From: a virus
Length of the DNA: 23,163 nucleotides
Virus record (IMG/VR): IMGVR_UViG_3300009785_001876
Span: 1-23,163 of that record
Strand: one strand, 5' to 3'
Shown: one piece after another, positions 7,932-14,256 of the stretch
How the letters are laid out: every line of letters starts with the position of its first letter
Numbering within the stretch: the first letter of the stretch is position 1
Program-made: the position numbers and the translations under genes
The notes under the pieces: model-generated
Database searches by the model: none
Told to the model about the DNA's origin: nothing
The model's input: only the letters and a program-made list of their open reading frames with translations

Positions 7932-8680
7932 AAAATTTTGTTTGTGTATGTACTGGCAACAAATATGGTTTAGAATATGTTGATAAACTTTACAACATGG
8001 TTATGCGCCATTCTACAGATGTAAAGTTTCACGTTATCACAGACAGTAAAAAAGAATGGCACGAAAATATACATCAAATTATTGTGACGCCTGTGTACCA
8101 AACTTGGTGGAATAAAATCCATATGTTTCGCGACGACATAAGCCTTGACGGCCAAGTGCTGTTTATGGATTTAGATGTAGTGATCATACGAAACATAGAT
8201 CATCTTTGGGATTTTGAAGACAATGCATTTGTCATTATTCAAGACTTTAACAGATGCAGAATAAAAAATTATCATGTGCGTAATTCATCAGTGATGAAAT
8301 TTGTTGCTGGCAAAGAAGTGCATGTATGGAATAAATTTAAAGAAGATCCGTTTGGTATTATTAAAAAATATAGAGGCGATCAAGATTACTTAACAGCACT
8401 GTATAGAGATGGAAAAATTTGGCCTCATAATTGGGTAATGTCATACAAGTGGGAAATTGGTCTAGAAGAAGGAGAAAAACGCAACAGTCCACATGACAAA
8501 TTTGTCACAGAAAGAATAACAAGAGAAAAAGTTATTACAATACAAAATGGCAAGAAAATTGAAACAGAAAGAGTTAAAAAATTTAATCTGCCAGATGATT
8601 GTGCAGTAATGGTGTTTCACGGCAAACCAAATCCTGCACAAATTACTAAAGACCCATTGGTGTTGGAGAACTGGAGATAA
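7928..8680 (+). CDS. Glycosyltransferase-like protein with DLD motif
   Basis: The start is placed at ATG 7928, overlapping the previous stop (ATGA), giving 250 aa beginning MKNFVCVCTGNKYG. A longer frame opens at 7871 but would overlap the previous gene by 61 nt and add 19 residues outside the domain. The strand QVLFMDLDVVIIRNI carries a DxD motif (about 81-83) as in GT8-like GT-A enzymes that handle UDP- or GDP-sugars. Before it, QTWWNKIHMF matches the usual helix contacting the sugar. Downstream, GDQDYLTALY and WNWV-like segments (PHNWVMSYKW) are typical of GT8-type phage proteins. The acceptor is unknown. It is followed by only 7 nt before the peroxiredoxin gene. Confidence 0.7.
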   Translation: MKNFVCVCTGNKYGLEYVDKLYNMVMRHSTDVKFHVITDSKKEWHENIHQIIVTPVYQTWWNKIHMFRDDISLDGQVLFMDLDVVIIRNIDHLWDFEDNAFVIIQDFNRCRIKNYHVRNSSVMKFVAGKEVHVWNKFKEDPFGIIKKYRGDQDYLTALYRDGKIWPHNWVMSYKWEIGLEEGEKRNSPHDKFVTERITREKVITIQNGKKIETERVKKFNLPDDCAVMVFHGKPNPAQITKDPLVLENWR

Positions 8681-8687
8681 TTAAAAC

Positions 8688-9188
8688 ATGTCACTGTTTG
8701 AATTTAATGATTATGGAGTAGAGCATCCAACGGTACCAACAGCAGAAGTATACATTACCAATGTAGAAGATTCATTTTCTATTACTCCGTTGAACCAATA
8801 CATAGACAACAGACGTGTTATATTGATTGGCATACCAGGAGCATTTACTCCTACCTGCACAGAGAAACATTTGCCAGGATTCCTAGATTCTGAAGATAAA
8901 TTTTATGCTAAAGGTGTAGATGAAATTATGTGTCTAAGTGTTAATGATGTGCATGTTATGACTGCGTTTGATGATTACATAAATTCAGAAGGTGGTCAAA
9001 TTACCATGGCAGCTGATCCTTATGGTAACATTGCCAAGCAATTAAATCTGTTGATAGAAAAAGATCATTTAGGTATGCGTATGCAAAGATTTGTTGCAAT
9101 ATGTAAAGATGGAAAAATAATCAAAATGCTTGTAGATGAAAAAGGTCTAGATGTTTCTTCTGCAGAAAACTGTTTGAAGTTGCTATGA
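8688..9188 (+). CDS. Peroxiredoxin (Prx5/type II-like)
   Basis: Reduces hydrogen peroxide or organic peroxides using a reactive cysteine. The Prx active-site signature is complete: PGAFTPTCTEKHLPGF, with peroxidatic C57. A candidate conserved arginine is in GMRMQRF (about 131-134). A further cysteine near the C-terminus (C162 in SSAENCLKLL) is a candidate resolving residue, as in atypical 2-Cys Prx5. At 166 aa it is near the usual 160. A GGAGAT ribosome binding site lies at 8673-8678, about 9 nt upstream of ATG 8688. It is embedded between glycosyltransferase-like genes, with a 4-nt overlap to the next, so its transcription is tied to the glycan island. A role in oxidative protection during infection is inference. 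Confidence 0.92.
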   Translation: MSLFEFNDYGVEHPTVPTAEVYITNVEDSFSITPLNQYIDNRRVILIGIPGAFTPTCTEKHLPGFLDSEDKFYAKGVDEIMCLSVNDVHVMTAFDDYINSEGGQITMAADPYGNIAKQLNLLIEKDHLGMRMQRFVAICKDGKIIKMLVDEKGLDVSSAENCLKLL

Positions 9189-9874
9189 CATTATCCACTT
9201 ACGAGGGCGAAGAAATAATTGCAAGTATTGTGATTAAGCAAGGTAAAAAATATTTTAACAAAGTGTGGATGCCAAGAACTGTTTTCAATGATCCACAAAA
9301 CAAAGACGCATATATTTTAGGCAACGGCGAATCAAGAAAAACATTTGATTTATATTCATTACCACAGGACACATATGGTTGCAATGCTCTGTACAGAAAT
9401 TATACACCAGACTTTTTGGTTTCTGTAGATAGAAAAATTTACAAAGAAATTATAGACAGCGAGTATGAACAAAATAATATTGTGTATACCAACCATAACA
9501 ATTTGACAAAGATTGGAGGCAATGCACATTTGATTCCAGCAAATCCACATCAAGGAGCAGGGCCTACAGCAATGCAAATTGCCATACATGATGGACATAC
9601 GAATTTGATATGCATCGGTTTTGACTGTGGCCGAGACGGCCCTAATAACAATGTGTACAAAGACACAAATGGTTATAACACGGCAGAAACAGTAGTGCAT
9701 CAAACTGTGTGGGCATCGCAAATACATGGTATCATGAAGGCCAATCCAAAGATTACATTCACCTTTGTAGAAGGCGATTTACCATCATATTTCTTTGATC
9801 TTGACAACTGTAAAGCAATATCATATACTGAATTAAGTACACACATAAATAATGGAAATGAGCAAACTACCTGA
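9185..9874 (+). CDS. DUF115/MptE-like protein
   Basis: Residues about 41-50 read DAYILGNGES, the glycine-rich start of the DUF115 (MptE/flagellar-accessory-like) Rossmann domain. This is followed by YGCNALYRNY, PDFLVSVD, and later GAGPTAMQIAIHDG and LICIGFDCG, which match the order of conserved segments in that family. DUF115 proteins are found beside polysaccharide, flagellin-glycan and pterin genes; some are motility-associated glycan factors and one archaeal member is a hydroxymethylpterin pyrophosphokinase. With glycosyltransferases around it, a role in sugar transfer is the more likely. Length is 229 aa with no membrane segment. It begins within the peroxiredoxin stop (ATGA) and its end overlaps the metalloprotease start by 23 nt. 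Confidence 0.6.
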   Translation: MTLSTYEGEEIIASIVIKQGKKYFNKVWMPRTVFNDPQNKDAYILGNGESRKTFDLYSLPQDTYGCNALYRNYTPDFLVSVDRKIYKEIIDSEYEQNNIVYTNHNNLTKIGGNAHLIPANPHQGAGPTAMQIAIHDGHTNLICIGFDCGRDGPNNNVYKDTNGYNTAETVVHQTVWASQIHGIMKANPKITFTFVEGDLPSYFFDLDNCKAISYTELSTHINNGNEQTT

Positions 9875-10220
9875 ATCAATAAAAATAGGTTGGAAAGACG
9901 TCCGGATTGAAAAGGTTAAAACATCCTTTATAAAAAATAATTCTGACTACTGGGGACAATATGTTGCTCGTGAAAGCAAAATTGAAATCCAAGAAGAAGC
10001 AAAAGGCATAGATGTTGCTAATACTTTGTTGCATGAAATCATACATGCAATTGTGTATCACTCATCAATGAACTTAGAAGGCGGCCCACTCAAAGACGAG
10101 TATGCAGAAGAACACGTAGTAAACTCTATGACCAATTGGTTAATGGGTGTGTTCAAAGACAATCCATGGTTATTAGACACTCTCAAAGAAACCATACATC
10201 CAAAAAACTCCAAAAAATAA
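9852..10220 (+). CDS. Small zinc metalloprotease-like protein (HExxH)
   Basis: A 122-aa protein with a zinc-binding helix LLHEIIHAIV, giving H61, E62 and H65. A likely third ligand is in the following helix DEYAEEHVVN (E86 or E87). This is the layout of minimal gluzincin-like peptidases such as the SprT- and ImmA-like families. Short phage versions of this protein are common, with unknown substrates. Two in-frame ATGs exist (9852 and 9858); I keep the first, which overlaps the preceding gene by 23 nt. The C-terminus is lysine-rich. The gene ends the run that starts with gmd, and is followed by an 81-nt gap with a strong promoter. Function might be processing of a host regulator, but nothing in the sequence says which. 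Confidence 0.7.
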   Translation: MEMSKLPESIKIGWKDVRIEKVKTSFIKNNSDYWGQYVARESKIEIQEEAKGIDVANTLLHEIIHAIVYHSSMNLEGGPLKDEYAEEHVVNSMTNWLMGVFKDNPWLLDTLKETIHPKNSKK

Positions 10221-10234
10221 AGACTTTTTGACGG

Positions 10235-10263
10235 TTGACTTATCTTTGGTTATACCATATAAT
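10235..10263 (+). promoter_or_regulatory. Strong sigma-70 promoter
   Basis: TTGACT (10235-10240), a 17-nt spacer and a perfect TATAAT (10258-10263) form a near-consensus promoter. Predicted transcription start is about 10270, giving a leader of roughly 32 nt. The leader contains AAGAGG (10285-10290), 11 nt before the ATG at 10302. This is the one clear promoter in the window with a conventional leader and ribosome binding site. Confidence 0.8.
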
Positions 10264-10301
10264 ATAGATAATAAGAAACACAATAAGAGGTAACAACAAA
10301 A

Positions 10302-10643
10302 ATGACAACTAACGCACAAAAAGTATTAGAACTAATTAAAGACAAACTATGTGATCAAGGAACAACAACTTATCAAGGTAGATCAGGCACATACAAATAT
10401 GTAGAAGGTAGAACAACTTCTGAAGGCACAATCAACGGTGTGGTACAGAAACTTCATTCTGAAGGATATCTTAAAACTGCAGGTTCATTTAAAATTCTAG
10501 AAGATGGCACTGTGTTGAGATTTACAGGTATTGCTACAAAAACATCAAAAGCAATCACAAAAGAAATGCTAATGAATGCACAAACACAAGAAGATACTAC
10601 TGCAGAACTAAGCACTGATACACAAGAATCAATTGCAATCTAA
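10302..10643 (+). CDS. Unknown 113-aa protein, monocistronic
   Basis: I do not recognise this protein. The first 60 or so residues look like a small alpha/beta domain: an opening helix (TTNAQKVLELIKDKL) is followed by a glycine/threonine-rich section and by GTINGVVQKLHSEGYLKTAG. That last segment resembles the recognition helix and wing of a winged-helix DNA-binding domain. The C-terminal 25 residues are rich in Thr, Ser, Glu and Gln and probably disordered. It has its own strong promoter, a clear ribosome binding site (AAGAGG) and a hairpin about 45 nt after its stop. It thus looks like a separately and probably early, strongly expressed gene. A transcription-regulator role is a guess from shape only. 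Confidence 0.75.
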   Translation: MTTNAQKVLELIKDKLCDQGTTTYQGRSGTYKYVEGRTTSEGTINGVVQKLHSEGYLKTAGSFKILEDGTVLRFTGIATKTSKAITKEMLMNAQTQEDTTAELSTDTQESIAI

Positions 10644-10686
10644 GTTAAAATCACTTAGAATATCTAACGTAAAGAAAACACTTTTG

Positions 10687-10717
10687 ACTGTTGAGTCTAA
10701 ATGGGCTCGACAGTTTT
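10687..10717 (+). terminator. Strong RNA hairpin with short T-run upstream of uvsW
   Basis: ACTGTTGAGTC (10687-10697) pairs with GGCTCGACAGT (10704-10714) over 11 consecutive positions, two of them G-U in RNA, around a 6-nt loop. The stem is followed by TTTT (10714-10717) and then directly by the GGAGG ribosome binding site of uvsW. It can be read as an intrinsic terminator for the 113-aa gene, leaky into uvsW. It could instead be a leader structure or processing site that limits uvsW translation. The short T-run makes full termination uncertain. Confidence 0.65.
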
Positions 10718-10729
10718 GGAGGAAAATAC

Positions 10730-12181
10730 TTGCCGCATTGTACAATACAGATTAAAGATGAGGTCAACGTCAAACTAGAAGGATTAGATCTTGTCACTAG
10801 ACGCAAACTAACAAACAAATTTAAATACGAGATTCCAGGTGCAAGATTTATGCCGGCTGTAAAGTTGGGCAGATGGGATGGCACTGTATCATTTTTTACA
10901 CAAGGTGGGTTAACCTATGTGAATCTGCTAGAAGACATTATGCCTATTCTAGAAGAAAACAATTACACATTTGATTTGCAAGACGAAAGAGAAGCATACA
11001 ATCTAACATTTGACAAAGTGAACACAGAAACATTTTCACATGTTGCTTGGCCGGCAGGACACAACAATGCTGGAGAACCAATTTCGTTACGTGATCATCA
11101 AGTTGAAGTAATTAATAATTTTTTAGACAATCCACAGTGTTTACAAGAAGTAGCCACAGCCGCTGGAAAAACTATTATCACTGCTGTACTCAGTAAACTG
11201 ATTGAACCATATGGTCGAAGCATTATAATTGTTCCAAACAAATCTTTAGTCACACAAACGCAAGAAGACTATGTTAACATGGGACTAGATGTTGGTGTAT
11301 ACTTTGGCGACAAAAAAGAAGTAGGACATACACACACCATTGCTACGTGGCAATCATTAAACATACTAGAAAAGAAAAGACTTAATGCAGAAGATGATCT
11401 CATAGAAGAATTTAAAAGAGATGTAGTTTGTGTAATAGTAGATGAAGTACACATGGCCAAGGCAGATGTATTGAGAAGACTGTTGACCAATGTATATGGT
11501 TATGTGCCAATTCGTTGGGGACTCACTGGTACAATACCAAAAGCAGAATATGAATTTAAATCATTACATGTCAGTTTAGGCAACGTTATCAATAAAGTGT
11601 CTGCTGTGGATTTGCAAGAAAAAGGATTGCTGGCCAATCTAAACATTGAGATCATGCAACTTAATGATTTTGTAGAATATAAAAACTACAGAGAAGAACA
11701 AACATATCTTGTAACCAAACAAGAAAGAATCAATTATATCGGCAGAATGGTTGAGCAAATGTCACAAAGCGGTAACACACTAGTGTTAGTTGACAGGATT
11801 AAGTCAGGCGAGTTGTTAACATCAGCAGTACCAGGAGCAACATTTGTGAGCGGTTCTATGAAAGCCAGTGATAGAAAAAACACATATGATGAAATTAAAG
11901 AAGGCGAAGGTAAAATAATTGTGGCCACATACGGTGTTGCGGCAGTAGGTATTAACCTGCCACGTATATTCAATCTTGTGCTATTAGAGCCTGGCAAGTC
12001 GTTTGTTAGAGTTATACAGAGCATAGGTAGAGGCATACGTAAAGCCAAAGACAAAGACTTTGTGCGAATATGGGACATATGCTCTACAGCAAAGTTTTCC
12101 AAAAGACATCTTACAGAACGTAAAAAGTTTTATCGTGAAGCAGAGTATCCGTTTACAATAACAAAGGTTGACTATCAATAG
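10730..12181 (+). CDS. uvsW: UvsW-type superfamily 2 DNA/RNA helicase
   Basis: T4 UvsW unwinds branched DNA and R-loops, and helps switch replication from origin- to recombination-driven. The N-terminal domain has the family block ARFMPAVKLGRWDG. Helicase motifs follow, numbered from this start: ATAAGKT (142-148, Walker A), DEVH (238-241, Walker B), GLTGT (motif III region, about 264-268) and QSIGRGIR (430-437, motif VI with arginine fingers). I set the start at TTG 10730 (483 aa) because GGAGG (10718-10722) lies exactly 7 nt before it. A longer frame opens at TTG 10691 but that codon is inside the hairpin stem and has no ribosome binding site. The gene's tail carries the -35 of the next promoter. 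Confidence 0.92.
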   Translation: MPHCTIQIKDEVNVKLEGLDLVTRRKLTNKFKYEIPGARFMPAVKLGRWDGTVSFFTQGGLTYVNLLEDIMPILEENNYTFDLQDEREAYNLTFDKVNTETFSHVAWPAGHNNAGEPISLRDHQVEVINNFLDNPQCLQEVATAAGKTIITAVLSKLIEPYGRSIIIVPNKSLVTQTQEDYVNMGLDVGVYFGDKKEVGHTHTIATWQSLNILEKKRLNAEDDLIEEFKRDVVCVIVDEVHMAKADVLRRLLTNVYGYVPIRWGLTGTIPKAEYEFKSLHVSLGNVINKVSAVDLQEKGLLANLNIEIMQLNDFVEYKNYREEQTYLVTKQERINYIGRMVEQMSQSGNTLVLVDRIKSGELLTSAVPGATFVSGSMKASDRKNTYDEIKEGEGKIIVATYGVAAVGINLPRIFNLVLLEPGKSFVRVIQSIGRGIRKAKDKDFVRIWDICSTAKFSKRHLTERKKFYREAEYPFTITKVDYQ

Positions 12182-12197
12182 ATAATCCACATATAAT
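12168..12197 (+). promoter_or_regulatory. Sigma-70-type promoter giving a predicted leaderless mRNA
   Basis: TTGACT (12168-12173, within the last codons of uvsW), an 18-nt spacer and a perfect TATAAT (12192-12197). A start 7 nt after the -10 falls at 12204, exactly on the A of the next gene's ATG. No Shine-Dalgarno is visible in between. Confidence 0.7.
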
Positions 12198-12203
12198 AAA
12201 GTA

Positions 12204-12713
12204 ATGCAACTGCTTACTTTAGAAAACAAATCCTACTTGATGGATCGTGTACCCGACAAGGTTGATGACGACTTACGTTTCTCGGTCTTGGATAATTCGG
12301 ACATAACAAATCCAGATTTTTTCTTTGTGCCTTTGATATACCTTGAATCGTTTTCTTCTCCTTCTGCTGTGCTAGAGATAGGAGAAAACAAAATTCAAAT
12401 GCCATTAGATTGGCACATACTGTTGGGTGATCCAGAGTGTGGTGATTTAGAAATTGTGCCATTAACATCATTGAATGATAGATCATATCATGCTTTCTGT
12501 TTCAACCCACTGTCTGACTCGATGCCAAGATATCAAGAAGTCAGAATCACAAACATATACAACGAAGTTGATTGGTTCTTTCCTAGAGTAAAATCCAACC
12601 AATTGATCACAATTCCCACATCATCAAAAACTAAACCTGAATGTGCTTTTTTTATAAAAGAAATAAATCGAAACACTGACATGGTTATGCTCAATAATCT
12701 GTTTCATGCTTAA
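12204..12713 (+). CDS. Unknown 169-aa protein
   Basis: I do not recognise this protein. It appears to be a soluble, beta-rich, acidic single domain. It is aromatic-rich in several patches (NPDFFFVPLIYLESF near 36-50, NEVDWFFPRV near 120-129) and ends with a hydrophobic MVMLNNLF segment. There is no signal peptide, membrane segment or known motif, although some stretches look like a small jelly-roll or SH3-like fold. It begins directly at the predicted transcription start of the 12168 promoter and has no ribosome binding site. Its end overlaps kdsA by 8 nt, so the two are co-expressed. Presence between uvsW and kdsA gives no functional clue. Confidence 0.75.
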   Translation: MQLLTLENKSYLMDRVPDKVDDDLRFSVLDNSDITNPDFFFVPLIYLESFSSPSAVLEIGENKIQMPLDWHILLGDPECGDLEIVPLTSLNDRSYHAFCFNPLSDSMPRYQEVRITNIYNEVDWFFPRVKSNQLITIPTSSKTKPECAFFIKEINRNTDMVMLNNLFHA

Positions 12714-13536
12714 TTTTAAATTCACAAATGCTGGCCCATTGAAAATAATTGCAGGACCATGTCAAATAGAATCAAGAGATCATGCAATGAAGATGGCAGA
12801 AATCATTGCAAACATCTGTCACGAAGAAGGCATGCGTTGGGTTTTCAAATCATCTTTTGATAAAGCCAATAGATCTTCTGCACAAGGACCACGCGGAGTA
12901 GGCATAAAAGAAGGATTAAAAATATTACAAGAAGTAAAAGACCAATTCCAATGCGGTATATTGACAGACATACATCTTCCCAATCAAGCCAAACCTGTAA
13001 GTGCAGTGGCAGACATCATACAGATTCCTGCATTTTTGTGTAGACAAACTGATCTAATTGTGTCAGCATCTAAGACAGGCAAGATTGTAAATGTAAAAAA
13101 AGGTCAATTTTTATCTTACACAGACGTGGACAACATTGTGCAAAAAGTATTAAGCACTGGCAACAAAGAATGTATGATTACAGAACGTGGTACCAGTTTT
13201 GGTTATGGCAACTTGGTTGTCGACATGCGTGGTATTGCCTACATGAAACAAAAATTAAATCCTAAGAGTGCTATCACTACACCTATTGTATTTGATGGCA
13301 CACACTCAGTGCAACAACCAGGAGGCCTTGGCACATCTTCCGGTGGTGATAGGAGCATGGTGGAACCATTGTGTTTGTCTGCTGTGGCTCAAGGTATATC
13401 TGCTGTATTTTTAGAAGTTCATAATGATCCTGACAATGCCCCATCAGATGGGCCTAACATGCTGTATCCAGAAGATTTCCAAAAACTAATACACAAATTA
13501 AAAATACTAGACGCCACTGTAAAACAGAAGTTATAA
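12706..13536 (+). CDS. kdsA: 3-deoxy-D-manno-octulosonate 8-phosphate synthase (metal-dependent class)
   Basis: Condenses phosphoenolpyruvate with arabinose 5-phosphate to Kdo-8-phosphate, the first committed step to Kdo of lipopolysaccharide and some capsules. Signature blocks are all present: IAGPCQIES (about 15-23), FKSSFDKANRSS (47-58), TDIHLP, FLCRQTDL, VKKGQFLS, TERG.SFGYGNLVVDMR and the late FLEVHNDPDNAPSDGPN segment. C19, H200, E237 and D248 fall at the four metal-ligand positions of the metal-dependent class (spacing agrees with the Aquifex enzyme as I recall it). The metal-independent class has Asn in place of the Cys. At 276 aa it is full length and looks intact. It overlaps the previous gene by 8 nt. 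No other Kdo-pathway gene (kdsB, kdsC, kdsD) is in the window. Confidence 0.94.
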   Translation: MLNFKFTNAGPLKIIAGPCQIESRDHAMKMAEIIANICHEEGMRWVFKSSFDKANRSSAQGPRGVGIKEGLKILQEVKDQFQCGILTDIHLPNQAKPVSAVADIIQIPAFLCRQTDLIVSASKTGKIVNVKKGQFLSYTDVDNIVQKVLSTGNKECMITERGTSFGYGNLVVDMRGIAYMKQKLNPKSAITTPIVFDGTHSVQQPGGLGTSSGGDRSMVEPLCLSAVAQGISAVFLEVHNDPDNAPSDGPNMLYPEDFQKLIHKLKILDATVKQKL

Positions 13537-13537
13537 T
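13508..13537 (+). promoter_or_regulatory. Candidate sigma-70-type promoter giving a predicted leaderless mRNA
   Basis: TAGACG (13508-13513, 4 of 6 matches), an 18-nt spacer and a perfect TATAAT (13532-13537), lying in the last codons of kdsA. A start 7 nt after the -10 falls at 13544, exactly on the A of the next ATG. The -35 is weak, so this is less sure than the similar sites at 12168, 18107 and 21048. Confidence 0.5.
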
Positions 13538-13543
13538 AAACAT

Positions 13544-14041
13544 ATGGCCGCTAAGTTTCTCGATATAAAAGCAATGATGGGTGCAGTTGACAGACGCGAC
13601 AAAGCGTGGTACAGTAGACTATCAGAAGAGGATAAAAAATTGTATTCGCCATATATGACAATGCGATGGTCAGCATCTGCAGAAGACAAAAGATTGCAGG
13701 CAGAAGAACCAGACCTACATCGAAACATACAAGAGTATTACGTGCAAGAAGTGAATGAAAACGTTAACAAACATCACTGGACTTTATCAAAAAATCATAA
13801 AGGATTGTTGTGGCATTTGAATGCAATGTGTGGCTCAACCTATGCTGGAATATTTCATCTGTGGATCCCTAGCAAAAAGAAAACAACTACAAAAACCAAA
13901 ACAAAAGATAAAAAATCAAAAATGCAACAACTACAAGATCTATTTCCAAATGCAAAACAAAAAGATTTAGAAGTGTTAGATGCAACTATGTCTACTAAAG
14001 AATTTACAGAGTTAAAATTACAGTATGGCATCGACAAATAA
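13544..14041 (+). CDS. 62: Probable clamp-loader small subunit (T4 gp62-like)
   Basis: T4 gp62 joins gp44 to load the sliding clamp. This 165-aa protein fits the marine T4-like version of gp62 in layout. Near residues 33-39 is YSPYMTMR, like the YxPFxVNR block. It is followed by QEVNENVNKHHW (compare the ANEMN block), then a leucine-rich LLWHLNAM helix, a basic WIPSKKK segment, and a C-terminal part (KQKDLEVLDATMSTKEFTELK) in the position of the family's tail helices. A lysine/threonine-rich linker (about 110-125) looks disordered. The homology is remote and judged from memory of the family pattern. gp44 and the clamp gp45 are not next to it. The start coincides with a predicted transcription start. 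Confidence 0.55.
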   Translation: MAAKFLDIKAMMGAVDRRDKAWYSRLSEEDKKLYSPYMTMRWSASAEDKRLQAEEPDLHRNIQEYYVQEVNENVNKHHWTLSKNHKGLLWHLNAMCGSTYAGIFHLWIPSKKKTTTKTKTKDKKSKMQQLQDLFPNAKQKDLEVLDATMSTKEFTELKLQYGIDK

Positions 14042-14228
14042 ACCAGAGTGTCCTAAGTGTGAATCTTTCTTAGGTGATAATGGCAGATGTAAAAACTGCG
14101 AAACATTAGAACTATTTGCTGAAGGATTAAAAATATCAAGAGCACAGAAAAAAGAGAAACTTGAATTAGAATGGGACGTTGAACCAACTAATAAACCCGG
14201 CGGAGTAGGCAGAAGAAAACTTGATTAA
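14025..14228 (+). CDS. Small zinc-ribbon-like protein
   Basis: A 67-aa protein with two CxxC knuckles, CPKC (about 9-12) and CKNC (about 22-25), separated by a 9-residue loop rich in Gly and Asp. This is a compact zinc-ribbon likely to bind one zinc ion. A basic/acidic helix follows (ISRAQKKEKLELEWD) and a glycine-rich basic tail (GGVGRRK). Such miniature zinc-ribbons in phages usually contact nucleic acid or a polymerase. It starts inside the preceding gene (17-nt overlap), and the next reading frame begins before its stop, so it is part of one operon. Specific function unknown. Confidence 0.7.
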   Translation: MASTNKPECPKCESFLGDNGRCKNCETLELFAEGLKISRAQKKEKLELEWDVEPTNKPGGVGRRKLD

Positions 14229-14256
14229 CCAAGCAACGGCTGTTAAAATAGATATA

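Noticed and set aside
9844-9851. CATAAATA before the metalloprotease ATG as a T4 late promoter.
   Set aside because: One mismatch from TATAAATA in very AT-rich coding sequence, inside an operon with continuous overlaps; not distinguishable from chance.
1-10220. The glycan island could mean a bacterial chromosome (a hypervariable surface-polysaccharide region) rather than a phage.
   Set aside because: The same window carries uvsW, gp61-type primase and gp41-type helicase in a T4-like arrangement with an exact TATAAATA motif, and no host housekeeping genes. A prophage or assembly chimera cannot be excluded by eye, but one phage genome explains all of it.
10691-10729. TTG 10691 as the uvsW start.
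   Set aside because: It lies inside a strong hairpin stem and has no Shine-Dalgarno, while TTG 10730 has GGAGG at 7-nt spacing.
13531-14037. Minus-strand open frames opposite the gp62-like gene.
   Set aside because: Low-complexity Ser/Cys/Phe/Val-rich translations typical of the antisense of lysine/threonine-rich coding DNA.
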